The notes beneath the pieces are model-generated. The model ran no database searches, was not told the origin of the DNA, and saw nothing but the letters and a program-made list of their open reading frames with translations. The position numbers were made by a program, and so were the translations under genes. This document shows, one piece after another, positions 10,754-19,170 of a stretch of 64,000 nt of DNA. This DNA is from an uncultured Rubritalea sp. GTDB lineage: Bacteria > Verrucomicrobiota > Verrucomicrobiia > Verrucomicrobiales > Akkermansiaceae. The first letter of the stretch is position 1, and each line of letters opens with the position of its first letter. The stretch is taken from NCBI GenBank assembly GCA_937132085.1, contig CAKZNV010000119.1:1-64000 (forward strand), given 5' to 3'.

Positions 10754-10908
10754 ATAGTGTGCGAACTTCAGTTGAGTTTAGTTGTGCTAAAGTAGCTTCG
10801 TCCATAGCTAGAGCGACAAAGCAACGGCTCTGAACTTTTCTGCGTTAGCTGATTCTGTAGGTGTTATAGTCGAGTGATGAAGCCTTGATAGTAGTTTAGA
10901 TTTGTATA
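10737..10908 (-). pseudogene. Degraded duplicate of the 66-aa basic protein gene
   Basis: Clearly homologous to the intact gene at 11284-11484. Shared blocks include AGTGTGCGAACTTC, GTAGCTTCGTCCATA, CTAGAGCGACAA and the upstream sequence ATAGTAGTTTAGATTTGTA. It carries small deletions, and the start codon CAT of the minus strand is changed to CTT, so it cannot be expressed as the parent is. Confidence 0.75.
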
Positions 10909-10959
10909 TGTTCCTCAATAAGCTAGATGCCCTCACCTCCGCAGCTTGCTAGATAGAAG

Positions 10960-11135
10960 TGTAAAAAATTCTCCAGTTTCTTTACACGTTAGGCAATTTC
11001 CACGCTTTGATGTAAACAAAAGGGCATTTTCTTTACATGTCGATGATTTCACGTTTTATCGACATATTAGAGTGAAATGTTGATGAGATCGACATATAGT
11101 TCAAACGTGTCGACGATTTGCGTTTTTATCGACAT
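10960..11135. repeat. Second cluster of 28-bp palindromic units
   Basis: Units at 10960-10987 and 11011-11038 have arms TGTAAA/TTTACA. Units at 11038-11065 and 11108-11135 have arms TGTCGA/TCGACA. A shortened 18-bp form lies at 11078-11095. Each full unit is 28 bp, the same length as the units before fic, with similar T-rich right halves. No intact fic gene stands next to this cluster, so it may be a relic of a lost fic locus or a live control region. Confidence 0.6.
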
Positions 11136-11194
11136 TTATTGTTGAAAGATACTTACTCCTACAAATCCACTGGTTTTCATTTTAGGTAAGAGCA

Positions 11195-11240
11195 CAAAAA
11201 AATCCCCATGCTACTCAGGATATCTGAGCATCATGGGGAT
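11195..11240 (-). terminator. Terminator of the 66-aa gene
   Basis: Long two-part hairpin (ATCCCCATG/CATGGGGAT with inner CTCAG/CTGAG), followed on the minus strand by a run of seven T. Confidence 0.8.
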
Positions 11241-11283
11241 CTATCTGCCTGATCAGGATGACCAGACGAAGTTAGTAGGAAAA

Positions 11284-11484
11284 TTATGCCTTATGAGCGT
11301 CACTTACCTTTTTTGGGTGCTTAAGTAGTGTGCGAACTTCTGTTGAGTTCAATGCTGCAACAGTAGCTTCGTCCATACCTAGAGCGACAAGGCGGCGGGC
11401 TTGCACTTTTCTGCGCTGTGTTTTTGCACCAGCTGATTTTGTAGGACGAGATCTGTTCGGGTTACGCTGTAATGTAGTAGCCAT
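11284..11484 (-). CDS. Small basic protein (66 aa), family unknown
   Basis: N-terminal half is strongly basic (RNPNRSRPTKSAGAKTQRRK). The C-terminal half looks like a short helical domain (LVALGMDEATVAALNSTEVRTLLKHP), possibly helix-turn-helix-like. It has its own terminator, and a decayed paralogue lies 0.5 kb away, so the gene has been duplicated. The basic tail suggests nucleic acid or ribosome contact, but this is a guess from composition. I do not recognise the family. Confidence 0.6.
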   Translation of the reverse strand: MATTLQRNPNRSRPTKSAGAKTQRRKVQARRLVALGMDEATVAALNSTEVRTLLKHPKKVSDAHKA

Positions 11485-11881
11485 AATAGTAGTTTAGATT
11501 TGTAGTTAAAGATGTTAAAAACCGCCTGATCGACAAACTCGAACCAGCTCGGTCTGCCGACTATTAGACAACCTACTAGGATCAGTCAACTGCAAATCAG
11601 TCGAAACTACGTCTGACGTCCCTGGAAGTTGATAGCTAAATGCCTCCATACGAGAACTTTACTTACTTAACGTAGTTTAATTTAGTGAACAGAAACCAAG
11701 TTTAACCTAGTTTCTCTTTTTATGATAAACTTAGGTAACTTCAGTGCAAATGGAATAGAAACCCTATTTTGTATACTTACACACTTAAATCCGGATCAAA
11801 AATGATAGATAAACCACTTAAAATTAGAACACTACACAAAAAGATGATTGACTGAAGCATCTTTGATGACATTATTGACGC
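11485..11881. other. Gene-free 0.4 kb between the 66-aa gene and vapB
   Basis: No open frame with coding character was found on either strand. The right half is A/T-rich and should hold the vapBC promoter, but no convincing -35/-10 pair could be fixed. Confidence 0.5.
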
Positions 11882-12136
11882 ATGAGAACAACGATTACGA
11901 TTGATGATGATTTATTCAAAGATGCGGCCAAGGTTTTAGGTGATGGTAATATTTCTAGTCTTATTACCAAAGCTCTGAAGCAGATCATTGCGTCTGATAG
12001 GAAAAAGAGAATATTGAGACTATCAGGGGCCATTCCTGACTTTGCGATTCCCGGTAGAGATTCGCGCTCGGATTATAGATATGATAATCTTGAGGCGGGA
12101 GAGACTCCAATAGTCGCTGAAGATCCTAAACTATAA
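11882..12136 (+). CDS. vapB: VapB-type antitoxin (ribbon-helix-helix)
   Basis: 84-aa protein whose N-terminus MRTTITIDDDLFKDAAKVLG and following helix ISSLITKALKQIIA fit the VapB/DUF2191 ribbon-helix-helix antitoxins. The C-terminal tail is loose and acidic, as expected for the part that wraps the toxin. It lies 12 bp upstream of a PIN-domain toxin gene, the standard antitoxin-first order. The pair probably represses its own promoter in the A/T-rich region upstream. Confidence 0.85.
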   Translation: MRTTITIDDDLFKDAAKVLGDGNISSLITKALKQIIASDRKKRILRLSGAIPDFAIPGRDSRSDYRYDNLEAGETPIVAEDPKL

Positions 12137-12148
12137 TTCGATACCTCT

Positions 12149-12529
12149 GTGAACGTTCTCGCTGACACTAACATCTGGAGTAAGTATTTTCGCTACGGGA
12201 ACTCTACACTGAGCTCGCTGATCGAATATGATTTCCTGTCGATCCATCCGCTCGTAATCGGTGAGCTGGCTGTGGGTAATTTACCCAAAAGAGATCAACT
12301 CATCGAAGACCTCCATACTTTCCCAACAGTTAAGCCTGCCAGCTACGAGGAAACTCATTTTCTTCTGAGAGAGCATCAGCTCTGGGGTAAAGGTATTCAG
12401 TGGAATGATCTGCTAATTCTAGCTTCTGTCATTGCCAGCCCAGACACGCTACTCTGGACCAATGATAAACGCCTCGCTGAAATAGCGCAGCAATTTTCGG
12501 TGAATTATTCACCAATAGAGTCTGTTTGA
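12149..12529 (+). CDS. vapC: VapC-type PIN-domain toxin
   Basis: 126-aa PIN ribonuclease. Acidic metal-binding residues are in place: D6 in LADTNIW, E39 in VIGELAVG, D87 in QWNDLLILASV and D106 in WTNDKRL. It starts with GTG shortly after vapB. VapC toxins cleave tRNA or rRNA to stop translation; the exact target here is unknown. The length and the antitoxin partner are typical. Confidence 0.88.
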   Translation: MNVLADTNIWSKYFRYGNSTLSSLIEYDFLSIHPLVIGELAVGNLPKRDQLIEDLHTFPTVKPASYEETHFLLREHQLWGKGIQWNDLLILASVIASPDTLLWTNDKRLAEIAQQFSVNYSPIESV

Positions 12530-12647
12530 ACTGGTTTTGAACATCTCATCAATTTCCCTCCTTGCTTCTTTCTAATCAGACGCCAAGGTCTACTCATGTT
12601 AATCCAAACCAACGGCACTCTACGCTCTCCGTTCGAGGCGCCGTGCC

Positions 12648-13157
12648 ATGAGTAACTTTCCTAAGTTTGAGCATATCAGACACAAACCACCTGCTGAGCT
12701 CACTACGCCCCGTCCTCTGATCATTGCATGCTCACCGCTGCGCACCCATGCGAATCTCTCTACCATTATCCGCACCGCTGGCTGCTGTGGCATCTCCGAA
12801 GTCATCGCTACTGGCAATGCTAAGGTGAATCCTAAGATCGCTCGCGATGGTGCTGAAAATGTCACACTCAGCGCCTACCGATCACTGCTGCCTGTCCTTA
12901 AGAAGCTCAAACTAGATGGCTACAAACTGGTAGGGCTAGAGCAAACTACGAACTCTACTCCTCTCGATGATTTCCAGTTTCCTCACAAAACTGTCCTAGT
13001 CATCGGGGCCGAACGTGAAGGCCTCAACCAAGACACTCTCGATCTGCTCGATGCTGTGGTAGAAATCTCAGTCTGGGGACTCCCCTATTCTTACAACGTA
13101 GCAACAGCGACTTCCATCTGCATGCACGCTTATTGCGCCCAATACCCAAGTGGATAA
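12648..13157 (+). CDS. TrmH/SpoU-family RNA 2'-O-methyltransferase
   Basis: The SPOUT-fold motifs are recognisable. Motif 1 is THANLSTIIRTAGCCG, motif 2 is VLVIGAEREGLNQ, and motif 3 is VEISVWGLPYSYNVATAT, where the usual SLNV appears as SYNV. At 169 aa it is a minimal catalytic domain without an N-terminal RNA-binding extension. It should methylate a ribose in tRNA or rRNA using SAM; the substrate cannot be decided. It stands alone between vapBC and an esterase gene. Confidence 0.82.
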   Translation: MSNFPKFEHIRHKPPAELTTPRPLIIACSPLRTHANLSTIIRTAGCCGISEVIATGNAKVNPKIARDGAENVTLSAYRSLLPVLKKLKLDGYKLVGLEQTTNSTPLDDFQFPHKTVLVIGAEREGLNQDTLDLLDAVVEISVWGLPYSYNVATATSICMHAYCAQYPSG

Positions 13158-13307
13158 ATCAACCTAGTTGTATTTTTAGATAGAAGGCTACAAAATCACA
13201 CAACTTAGGACAAATCTCCGAAGTTTCTTCGCTGTTGTAGAGAAGTTCTCAGTTTGTTATTAGCTGATACCTTCTTTCCGTCCATAATCCATATCTACTT
13301 AGCTTCT

Positions 13308-14759
13308 ATGAAATACCTACTCCTCCTCGCTCTTTGCCTTCCTCAGTTACTTTTGGCTCATACATTCGAGGTGAGCTACACTGTGCCTGATAAAAAGCCC
13401 GTTTATGCTCCGACTGTTTACATTGTCATGGCACAAGGCTTCCGCGCTCCTAGAAACCGTATGGGAGATTGGGGTAATTTACCAATTCTATACTCCGTAG
13501 TGGATCATGATTTTGACGGCAAGGTCACTATCGACTCAACTAGTCTGGGGACCATTCCTATGGATCAACTAAAGGGTGAGTTAAAGCTTCAGGCAGTGGT
13601 TAGAATTAATCCAGATTGGATGTTACCAGGGTTTGGTGAAGGTGACCTCTATAGCAAAAGCCAGAAAATCGAATTCGTAAAAGATCAAAAGCAGACGCTA
13701 CAATTTGAAGCTGACAAGGCAGTCAAAGCCCCTAAATTCCGCAGTGAAGGACCTGTTCAAGATCATTACTTTAAAAGCGAAAAACTTAGTGAATTTCATA
13801 AGCGAGACTACAATCTACGCTACTCAGTCATCCTACCTAAAGACTGGTCTGCTGATAAAAAATACCCAGTCATCATCTATGTCACAGGCTTCAGCGCAGT
13901 GCATCAGACCTCGACCGGTAGAATCAAAAGAAAGTTTGGAAAAAAGGGACAAGAAGCAATCATCGTGATCGCTGACGCCAACTGCCGCTGGGGACATTCT
14001 GTGTTTGCCAACTCAGCAGTGAATGGCCCATGGGGAGATGCTCTGACCTACGAACTACTACCACACATCGATAAAACTTATGGCGGAGCTGGACCTAAAC
14101 ATCGTTACATCACAGGTGTTTCATCCGGAGGATGGACAGCGGCTTGGGCGATTGTGAACTACCCAGAAGCATATGCAGAAGCGTGGCCAGTGTCTCCTGA
14201 TCCAGTAGATTTCTCAGCCTTTCAAGAGCTCAATATCACTGACAAAAAAGCCGATAATCTATTCACTAAGATCGTAAAAGAGGAGCAAGAGGATCGTTGT
14301 ATCAGCCTACCTATGCTCGGCTGGACATTTCGTAACATGGCAGACTTTGAGCATGCTCTAGGTGGTGGTGGCCAGCTGCAGTCCTTCGCTGCTGTCTTCT
14401 CCCCTAAGCTGAACAAAGATGGCACACCTGACCAGTGGTATAATATCAAAGATGGTGCGGTGAACATGCAGGTAACTGATTCATGGACGCCTTATGACAT
14501 CTCTAAAATCATGCAGGACAATTGGAAAGAGTTAGCTCCTAAACTGAAAGGTAAGATACACTACGGCATTCACGAAAAAGACATGTTCCACCTAGATCAC
14601 TCAATAAGGCTCTTAGAGAAAAAGTGTGCAGATCTTGGCTCAGATGCGACCTTTACTTACTTCACAGGTGTAGGTCACCACTTACCATCTGAGCATGCGG
14701 AGAAGTTGATGGATTCAGTCTTAAAAAGATGGAATGCCGCTCCAGAAAATAAAAAGTAA
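13308..14759 (+). CDS. Secreted alpha/beta-hydrolase, esterase family
   Basis: The start is placed at the ATG giving MKYLLLLALCLPQLLLAHT, a clear signal peptide; the track start 54 bp upstream adds an unlikely extension. The 483-aa protein has an N-terminal beta-rich domain of about 150 aa, then an esterase-D/Fes-like hydrolase domain. The nucleophile elbow is GVSSGGWTAAW, and a likely catalytic His sits in GVGHHLPSEH near the C-terminus. It likely acts in the periplasm on an ester substrate such as an acylated carbohydrate. Substrate unknown; the DUF6172 gene is convergent. Confidence 0.78.
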   Translation: MKYLLLLALCLPQLLLAHTFEVSYTVPDKKPVYAPTVYIVMAQGFRAPRNRMGDWGNLPILYSVVDHDFDGKVTIDSTSLGTIPMDQLKGELKLQAVVRINPDWMLPGFGEGDLYSKSQKIEFVKDQKQTLQFEADKAVKAPKFRSEGPVQDHYFKSEKLSEFHKRDYNLRYSVILPKDWSADKKYPVIIYVTGFSAVHQTSTGRIKRKFGKKGQEAIIVIADANCRWGHSVFANSAVNGPWGDALTYELLPHIDKTYGGAGPKHRYITGVSSGGWTAAWAIVNYPEAYAEAWPVSPDPVDFSAFQELNITDKKADNLFTKIVKEEQEDRCISLPMLGWTFRNMADFEHALGGGGQLQSFAAVFSPKLNKDGTPDQWYNIKDGAVNMQVTDSWTPYDISKIMQDNWKELAPKLKGKIHYGIHEKDMFHLDHSIRLLEKKCADLGSDATFTYFTGVGHHLPSEHAEKLMDSVLKRWNAAPENKK

Positions 14760-14761
14760 TA

Positions 14762-15052
14762 CTACTTCTTGCGTTTATTTCTGAAGCCTTCTTTAGCTAC
14801 GATTTCTACGTAAAAGACTGTTTGCTCTTTCTCTTCAGCTTGATCGATAAGCTTGGTGAGGTCTTCGAGGTGGCAAGAACTTGCATCTTCAGAAGACTCT
14901 CCAAATTTGCAGGCAAAATCCCAGAAATCTACACCTGTCGGCAATTGCTTTTTGCGCTCTCTTTTAAGGTATTTATTGATCGTAGACTTAGTAGACTCGA
15001 TCTGACGAGCTAGCTTTACCTTTGGTTTATCCAGTTTGAATGTAGTTTTCAT
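14762..15052 (-). CDS. DUF6172-family protein
   Basis: 96-aa protein with the conserved core KYLKRERKKQLPTGVDFWDFACKFGE that I associate with DUF6172, a small uncharacterised bacterial family. The first and last parts are rich in Lys and Arg. No catalytic motif is known. It is convergent with the esterase gene, with only 2 bp between stops. Family assignment is from memory; function is unknown. Confidence 0.7.
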   Translation of the reverse strand: MKTTFKLDKPKVKLARQIESTKSTINKYLKRERKKQLPTGVDFWDFACKFGESSEDASSCHLEDLTKLIDQAEEKEQTVFYVEIVAKEGFRNKRKK

Positions 15053-15118
15053 AAAAATTTATCGGCCGCATTATAGCAGTCCTGCTGTGATCTAGTAAGG
15101 TTTTACCAGAAAGTCAAC

Positions 15119-15580
15119 TTATGAGTCGTTCGTGGTCTTCTTAAACTCATTAACAACCAAGTAGATTGCTAACATACACATGACTCCTAGGATGCCCATG
15201 TGAAGGTAATAATTATTAAATGTAAGAGCCTTACCAAAGCATCCACACTCGATGTTTAAGCCTCTATGATGGACAGAAATGATAGCGCCAAGGAAACCAA
15301 ATGACAAAAGACCGACACTGACAATCGCACCTCGATAGAGAATCCCAAGAATGAGACAACTCCCTGCGATTAGTTCAAATGCTGGTAACATATAGCCTAG
15401 CCACATATCCCACGGAGCTGAGTTAAATGGAGCAATTTCGAAATTGCTCACACTTTCGACGAATCCATCAAGGTTGATCAATTTAGCAATCCCAGCCCAG
15501 ATAAATATTCCACCTAAGATCACTCTGGCAGTAATTTCAGCCAGATTTAAATCATCGTCATCCTTGGTGGGGGCAGCCAT
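15119..15580 (-). CDS. MauE/DoxX-like four-TM membrane protein
   Basis: 153 aa with four predicted membrane helices. It has the MauE/DoxX-type pattern LNLAEITARVILGGIFIWAGIAKL at the N-terminus and the motif ECGCFG between helices 3 and 4. In MauE-like proteins such Cys pairs are thought to take part in thiol redox chemistry for exported proteins. It lies just downstream of the queD-like gene (14 bp), so the two may be cotranscribed. No methylamine dehydrogenase genes are nearby, so the role here is open. Confidence 0.75.
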   Translation of the reverse strand: MAAPTKDDDDLNLAEITARVILGGIFIWAGIAKLINLDGFVESVSNFEIAPFNSAPWDMWLGYMLPAFELIAGSCLILGILYRGAIVSVGLLSFGFLGAIISVHHRGLNIECGCFGKALTFNNYYLHMGILGVMCMLAIYLVVNEFKKTTNDS

Positions 15581-15594
15581 TTCATCGACTAAAG

Positions 15595-16053
15595 TTAGTC
15601 TGCAGAATACTCAGCCCATGAGCTAGTAGTCTCCCAGATACGCACAGTTTTCAGTCTAACCTCAGATCTGACATGGTAGTCATCATCTGGATTATTCACA
15701 TGATGAGCAAGCTGATCAGCAGTATGATCAAAGATAGTTTTTGCCATCACCTCAGTAGTAGGGTCTAGGCTTTCAAAACCAATAATACGATCACCATAGG
15801 CATCTTTGAAAAACTCAAACTTCGGGTCATCTGTGTTCATACAGAGTGCGTGATCATAGGTCTCGATAAAATCCTCCACCATCTGCTTCACTAGCTTGAA
15901 ATCAAACACCATCTCGTGGTCGTCCAGAGTGTCAGCCTCGAATACGAGCTCCACTTTACGAGTGTGTCCATGAGGGAATCTGCACTTGTCTGGGTGCTTA
16001 GAAAGGAGGTGACCATTTTCGACCTCGATCATTTTACATATTCTATAAGGCAT
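15595..16053 (-). CDS. 6-pyruvoyl-tetrahydropterin synthase/QueD-like protein
   Basis: 152-aa T-fold enzyme. Zinc-binding histidines are visible as H15, H28 and H30 (NGHLLSK and FPHGHT), and the catalytic Cys is C24. The aspartate-histidine pair is in TYDHALCMN, and the pterin-anchoring Glu is in DPTTEVMAK. The family makes 6-carboxytetrahydropterin for queuosine or tetrahydropterins. No other queuosine gene is adjacent, so the exact reaction stays open. The start ATG has an A/T-rich leader without Shine-Dalgarno. Confidence 0.83.
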   Translation of the reverse strand: MPYRICKMIEVENGHLLSKHPDKCRFPHGHTRKVELVFEADTLDDHEMVFDFKLVKQMVEDFIETYDHALCMNTDDPKFEFFKDAYGDRIIGFESLDPTTEVMAKTIFDHTADQLAHHVNNPDDDYHVRSEVRLKTVRIWETTSSWAEYSAD

Positions 16054-16183
16054 AATTTTTCTTGTTACTTATTTAGTTACGTTTCGCTTGCGCAGAATAT
16101 TAGCCCAGTTCATCAAGAATACAGTAAAAAATTTCCGTATAATTCGAATCAACCATCACTAAGCCAAATCTAGCCTAGTCTCT

Positions 16184-16226
16184 AAACAAAAAAACTACTG
16201 CAATTTCTTAACGAAATCGCAGTAGT
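16184..16226 (-). terminator. Terminator after the 51-aa lipoprotein gene
   Basis: Stem ACTACTGC.ATTTC/GAAAT.GCAGTAGT, followed on the minus strand by TTTTTTT. Confidence 0.8.
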
Positions 16227-16286
16227 AATAAAGTTAACAAAGTGACCTAACAGAAACTGTCGATGGTCAGTAATTGTTTTAAAGGA

Positions 16287-16442
16287 TTACTTAGAGTAAT
16301 CTACTTCGAGTGCCTTAAAGTCAGGTAGTGGACGAAGTGGTGGAACTGGATCTTCACCTGTGCAACATCCTGGTGTGCATGATGTAAGTGAGTAAGAACC
16401 TGCTGCGATTGCTAGTAATGAAATAATTTTAATGAGTCTCAT
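16287..16442 (-). CDS. Small lipoprotein, 51 aa
   Basis: Too short for the ORF track. Translates as MRLIKIISLLAIAAGSYSLT then SC, with lipobox LTSC, followed by a Cys-rich stretch (TPGCCTGED) and a Pro-rich tail. It belongs to a run of four tiny lipoprotein genes in the same direction and has its own terminator. Mature peptide about 30 aa, probably anchored in the outer or inner membrane. Function unknown. Confidence 0.65.
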   Translation of the reverse strand: MRLIKIISLLAIAAGSYSLTSCTPGCCTGEDPVPPLRPLPDFKALEVDYSK

Positions 16443-16496
16443 AATGATATAATGGTTAGATCAGCACCCATAATGTCTCGCTCATACACTTAGGCA

Positions 16497-16534
16497 AGAA
16501 AAAAGGCGAACCTTCTAAGAAAGTTCACCTTTTA
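16497..16534 (-). terminator. Terminator after the second small lipoprotein gene
   Basis: Minus-strand stem GGTGAAC/GTTCGCC followed by TTTTTTC. Confidence 0.6.
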
Positions 16535-16563
16535 TATAGCTTTGTGTAAATTCTCTAGGAGAA

Positions 16564-16695
16564 TTACTTGCCTGAGCCCATGTCTACAGAAGGCACAGAT
16601 GGAGTCTCAGCAGGAGCTGAAGCTGATCCACATGATGCTGATACTGCGAAACCTGCTGCTGCAAGTGTTACTGCGATTAGTTTAACTATTTTCAT
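16564..16695 (-). CDS. Small lipoprotein, 43 aa, paralogue of the one at 16872
   Basis: Starts MKIVKLIAVTLAAAGFAV, with signal peptide and lipobox-like SASC, then GSASAPAETPSVPSVDMGSGK. The ten residues SASCGSASAP are identical in the 43-aa product encoded at 16872-17003. Too short for the ORF track. The mature part is a small, Ser/Pro-rich, uncharged peptide. A hairpin terminator follows. Confidence 0.65.
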   Translation of the reverse strand: MKIVKLIAVTLAAAGFAVSASCGSASAPAETPSVPSVDMGSGK

Positions 16696-16760
16696 AATAT
16701 TTTGTTATATTGTTTGTTTTGTTAGGTAATTCAAAGCTGAATAAGCCAGCTAAGAAATGA

Positions 16761-16850
16761 TTATCCTCCACATCCACAACCGCATGAAGTCAGCACTGAA
16801 AGCGCTGCAGCTGCAACTGCGTATGTAAAATGTTTAAAGGAAAGTTTCAT
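16761..16850 (-). CDS. Very small lipoprotein, 29 aa
   Basis: Translates as MKLSFKHFTYAVAAAALSVL then TSCGCGCGG. Almost the whole product is signal peptide plus lipobox (LTSC), leaving a mature peptide of seven residues with three Cys alternating with Gly. Real expression is plausible because it stands in line with three similar genes, but the length makes the call uncertain. Confidence 0.5.
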   Translation of the reverse strand: MKLSFKHFTYAVAAAALSVLTSCGCGCGG

Positions 16851-16871
16851 AATATGTGAGAGAAGTAAGGA

Positions 16872-17003
16872 TTACTTACCTGGGTTTACATATACAGGAG
16901 GTTGTGGTGGTGTTGCTTCTGGAGCTGAAGCTGATCCACATGAAGCTGAGAGTGCTACGCCAGCGGCTGCACATACGATTGAGATGATTTTAACTAGTTT
17001 CAT
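16872..17003 (-). CDS. Small lipoprotein, 43 aa
   Basis: Starts MKLVKIISIVCAAAGVALSA, with lipobox-like SASC, then GSASAPEATPPQPPVYVNPGK. It is clearly paralogous to the gene at 16564-16695. It is the first of the four small genes reading leftward after tamA, about 180 bp from the tamA stop, and may be transcribed separately. Function unknown. Confidence 0.65.
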   Translation of the reverse strand: MKLVKIISIVCAAAGVALSASCGSASAPEATPPQPPVYVNPGK

Positions 17004-17180
17004 TGTTTTATTTTTGTTTTATAATTTAAATTATTCAGAAACTTAATTTCCTGAACTAGTCTAAGTTTATACACAGAACCTCTCTCTGCAAGTAATTTTA
17101 AGAGTTTCTTAGAATTTATTCCCCACACGATTTTAGATAAAAAACCCAGTCCCACAAAGTGCTAAAAATAAAGCATTTGG

Positions 17181-19169
17181 CTAAAATTTAGCACCTATGG
17201 AAAAGTGTAGTGCTCCACTCGGCTCACCTTCTCTCTTGTTTAGATTATATCCATATTCCAATCTAACAGGCCCAATAGGCAGGTCTAACCTCAGTCCGAG
17301 GCCAAGCGCATGACTAGGACTATTAAAGCTGAAATCTGATGTATTCTGAAACACCTGACCAGAATCTAAGAAGACCACTCCAGAAAGTAAGTCGTTATAT
17401 GGCTTAATGTATTCCACACTAGCATCCCAATATGCCTCTCCACCAATAGTAGTTCCACTAGCTGACTGTGGCCCCATGTCTCTCTCTCCGAAGCTACGAA
17501 CAGAGTCTATTCCTCCTTTGAAATATTTTAGATCAATCGGTAAATCTTGCGATTCTGCAGGAAAAATAGCACCCGCATTAAATCTAAATACGATCCTGTC
17601 TTTATCCTCTAACTGGTAGCGATAAGATGAATTCAGTTCGGTTCGAATGTAACTGCTAGATGCATCTCCACTCACCCCACCGAACTCTAACAACCCTCTA
17701 GCATGAAAACCCTTAGTAGGCACCACCGGGTTATTTCTAAAGTCGATTTCTTGCTCTAGACCGATGCTAGTGTTTGTATAGTTTTCAGGCCCTAGCTCGA
17801 AGTCCGTCACACTATTAGCGTTTACATTTGCATAGCTAACACCTGTGAATAATCGTGTAGAATAATGCTCACTAGGTTGCCATTTGAAGACTAATTCCAG
17901 TCCGCTTTTACCAATATCGTAGCTATCGTATTTACGTGTTAGAGCGTAGAGTCTCGTCGTCTGACGGATTGCTTCACCGGCAAAATATGGCTCAGTCAAG
18001 CTAAGCTCACCAAGTAAGCCACGCTTGTTCACCTCTGCCCTAGCGCTAAAGCGCTGAAGCTTTCCTAAGAAATTCTGGTCTGTGTATGATGTCCCCAGAA
18101 TAAAGCCATCGAATGTTGCATAGCCAGTATAAGACCGCACATACTTGGCTCTCATCTCTTGCACTTCTACTTGTAAATCTAGTTGATTCTCCCCCACCGT
18201 CTTCGGAGTAATTCTCACACTTTTAAAGGCTCCTGTCCTCAACAGCTCATTCTCGATTTTGTTGATTTGCTCAGCGTTATAATACTCACCTCTCATCGAA
18301 TCTAGATAACGACTAAATCTTCTTCTAACAGTTTTCTCATTCCCTCTCACGGCAATATCTCTCACCTTGTAACGATTTCCAGAGACCACATTAAACTCTA
18401 GCTGAGTCAGCCCATCACGGTGACCCGCAGAGACTTTTATTTCAGCAAATTCATAACCTTGCTTAGCATAATACTTAGTCACTATGCTACGAACAGCAGT
18501 GATGCTGGCATAGCTAGAGATTTTATTAGTATAGGGCTCCATTTCACTCAATAGATGAGCCTTCGCCTCAGAGCTCACACCATTAATTTCAGGTGTAGCA
18601 AGCTTGTGTAGTAGTCCTCGCTTTATATCTAGGTGCACGTCCATTTTAGCAACAGCAGATCGTTTCTCTAGTTTGCTAAGCTTCACCTTCGCTTCCCAAT
18701 AGCCTTGAGACTTCAGAAAGTTTTCTACATTTACAACGCCCTCGGCTGGATAGGTTTCAAGGTATGGAGCGTTCTTTCTAGATACCAATTCACCTTCTAT
18801 CAATGGTTGGAAAAAATAATCATCTAACAGCTTTCTCTTAAGCTCGGCCTCTGCATTGATCACCAAATTACCGAACGTGTAGCGCTTTCCTAACTCGACC
18901 CTAAGCATTATCAGATTCCCACCAGGTAATGACCAGCTAGTCTTACTATCTGAGTAGCCTTCACGGAGTAGAACTCTTTGCATAAAGTAAGCTGCATCAT
19001 CAGCTCTCCACTCGGATGCTTCTCGCTGGTGAATAAACTCTAAGCGTGGAGCCATTTTCGCAAAAATGCGTAGCCTTTGTTCCTCAGGAATCCCCACAAC
19101 ACGAACCTCAGCAGCCTGCCCTAACAGCAGTTGCAAAAAGTAGATCATGCTAATTGTTAGAAATTTCAT
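17181..19169 (-). CDS. tamA: Outer-membrane assembly protein TamA (Omp85/BamA superfamily)
   Basis: 662-aa Omp85 protein: signal peptide MKFLTISMIYFLQLLLGQAA, POTRA domains over about residues 60-350 (for example YKVRDIAVRGNEKTVRRRFS), and a C-terminal 16-strand-type barrel with the typical segment DSVRSFGERDMGPQ and terminal aromatic strand ending GAKF. It starts 1 bp after the tamB stop, so the two are cotranscribed. With TamB it should form the translocation and assembly module that helps outer-membrane proteins or lipids cross the envelope. BamA itself is less likely because of the TamB partner. Confidence 0.88.
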   Translation of the reverse strand: MKFLTISMIYFLQLLLGQAAEVRVVGIPEEQRLRIFAKMAPRLEFIHQREASEWRADDAAYFMQRVLLREGYSDSKTSWSLPGGNLIMLRVELGKRYTFGNLVINAEAELKRKLLDDYFFQPLIEGELVSRKNAPYLETYPAEGVVNVENFLKSQGYWEAKVKLSKLEKRSAVAKMDVHLDIKRGLLHKLATPEINGVSSEAKAHLLSEMEPYTNKISSYASITAVRSIVTKYYAKQGYEFAEIKVSAGHRDGLTQLEFNVVSGNRYKVRDIAVRGNEKTVRRRFSRYLDSMRGEYYNAEQINKIENELLRTGAFKSVRITPKTVGENQLDLQVEVQEMRAKYVRSYTGYATFDGFILGTSYTDQNFLGKLQRFSARAEVNKRGLLGELSLTEPYFAGEAIRQTTRLYALTRKYDSYDIGKSGLELVFKWQPSEHYSTRLFTGVSYANVNANSVTDFELGPENYTNTSIGLEQEIDFRNNPVVPTKGFHARGLLEFGGVSGDASSSYIRTELNSSYRYQLEDKDRIVFRFNAGAIFPAESQDLPIDLKYFKGGIDSVRSFGERDMGPQSASGTTIGGEAYWDASVEYIKPYNDLLSGVVFLDSGQVFQNTSDFSFNSPSHALGLGLRLDLPIGPVRLEYGYNLNKREGEPSGALHFSIGAKF

Positions 19170-19170
19170 A

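Noticed and set aside
11520-11640. tRNA-like segment on the minus strand (GGTTCGAG near CTGATTTGCAGT)
   Set aside because: The T-stem does not pair, the invariant C after the T-loop is missing and no acceptor stem can be formed.
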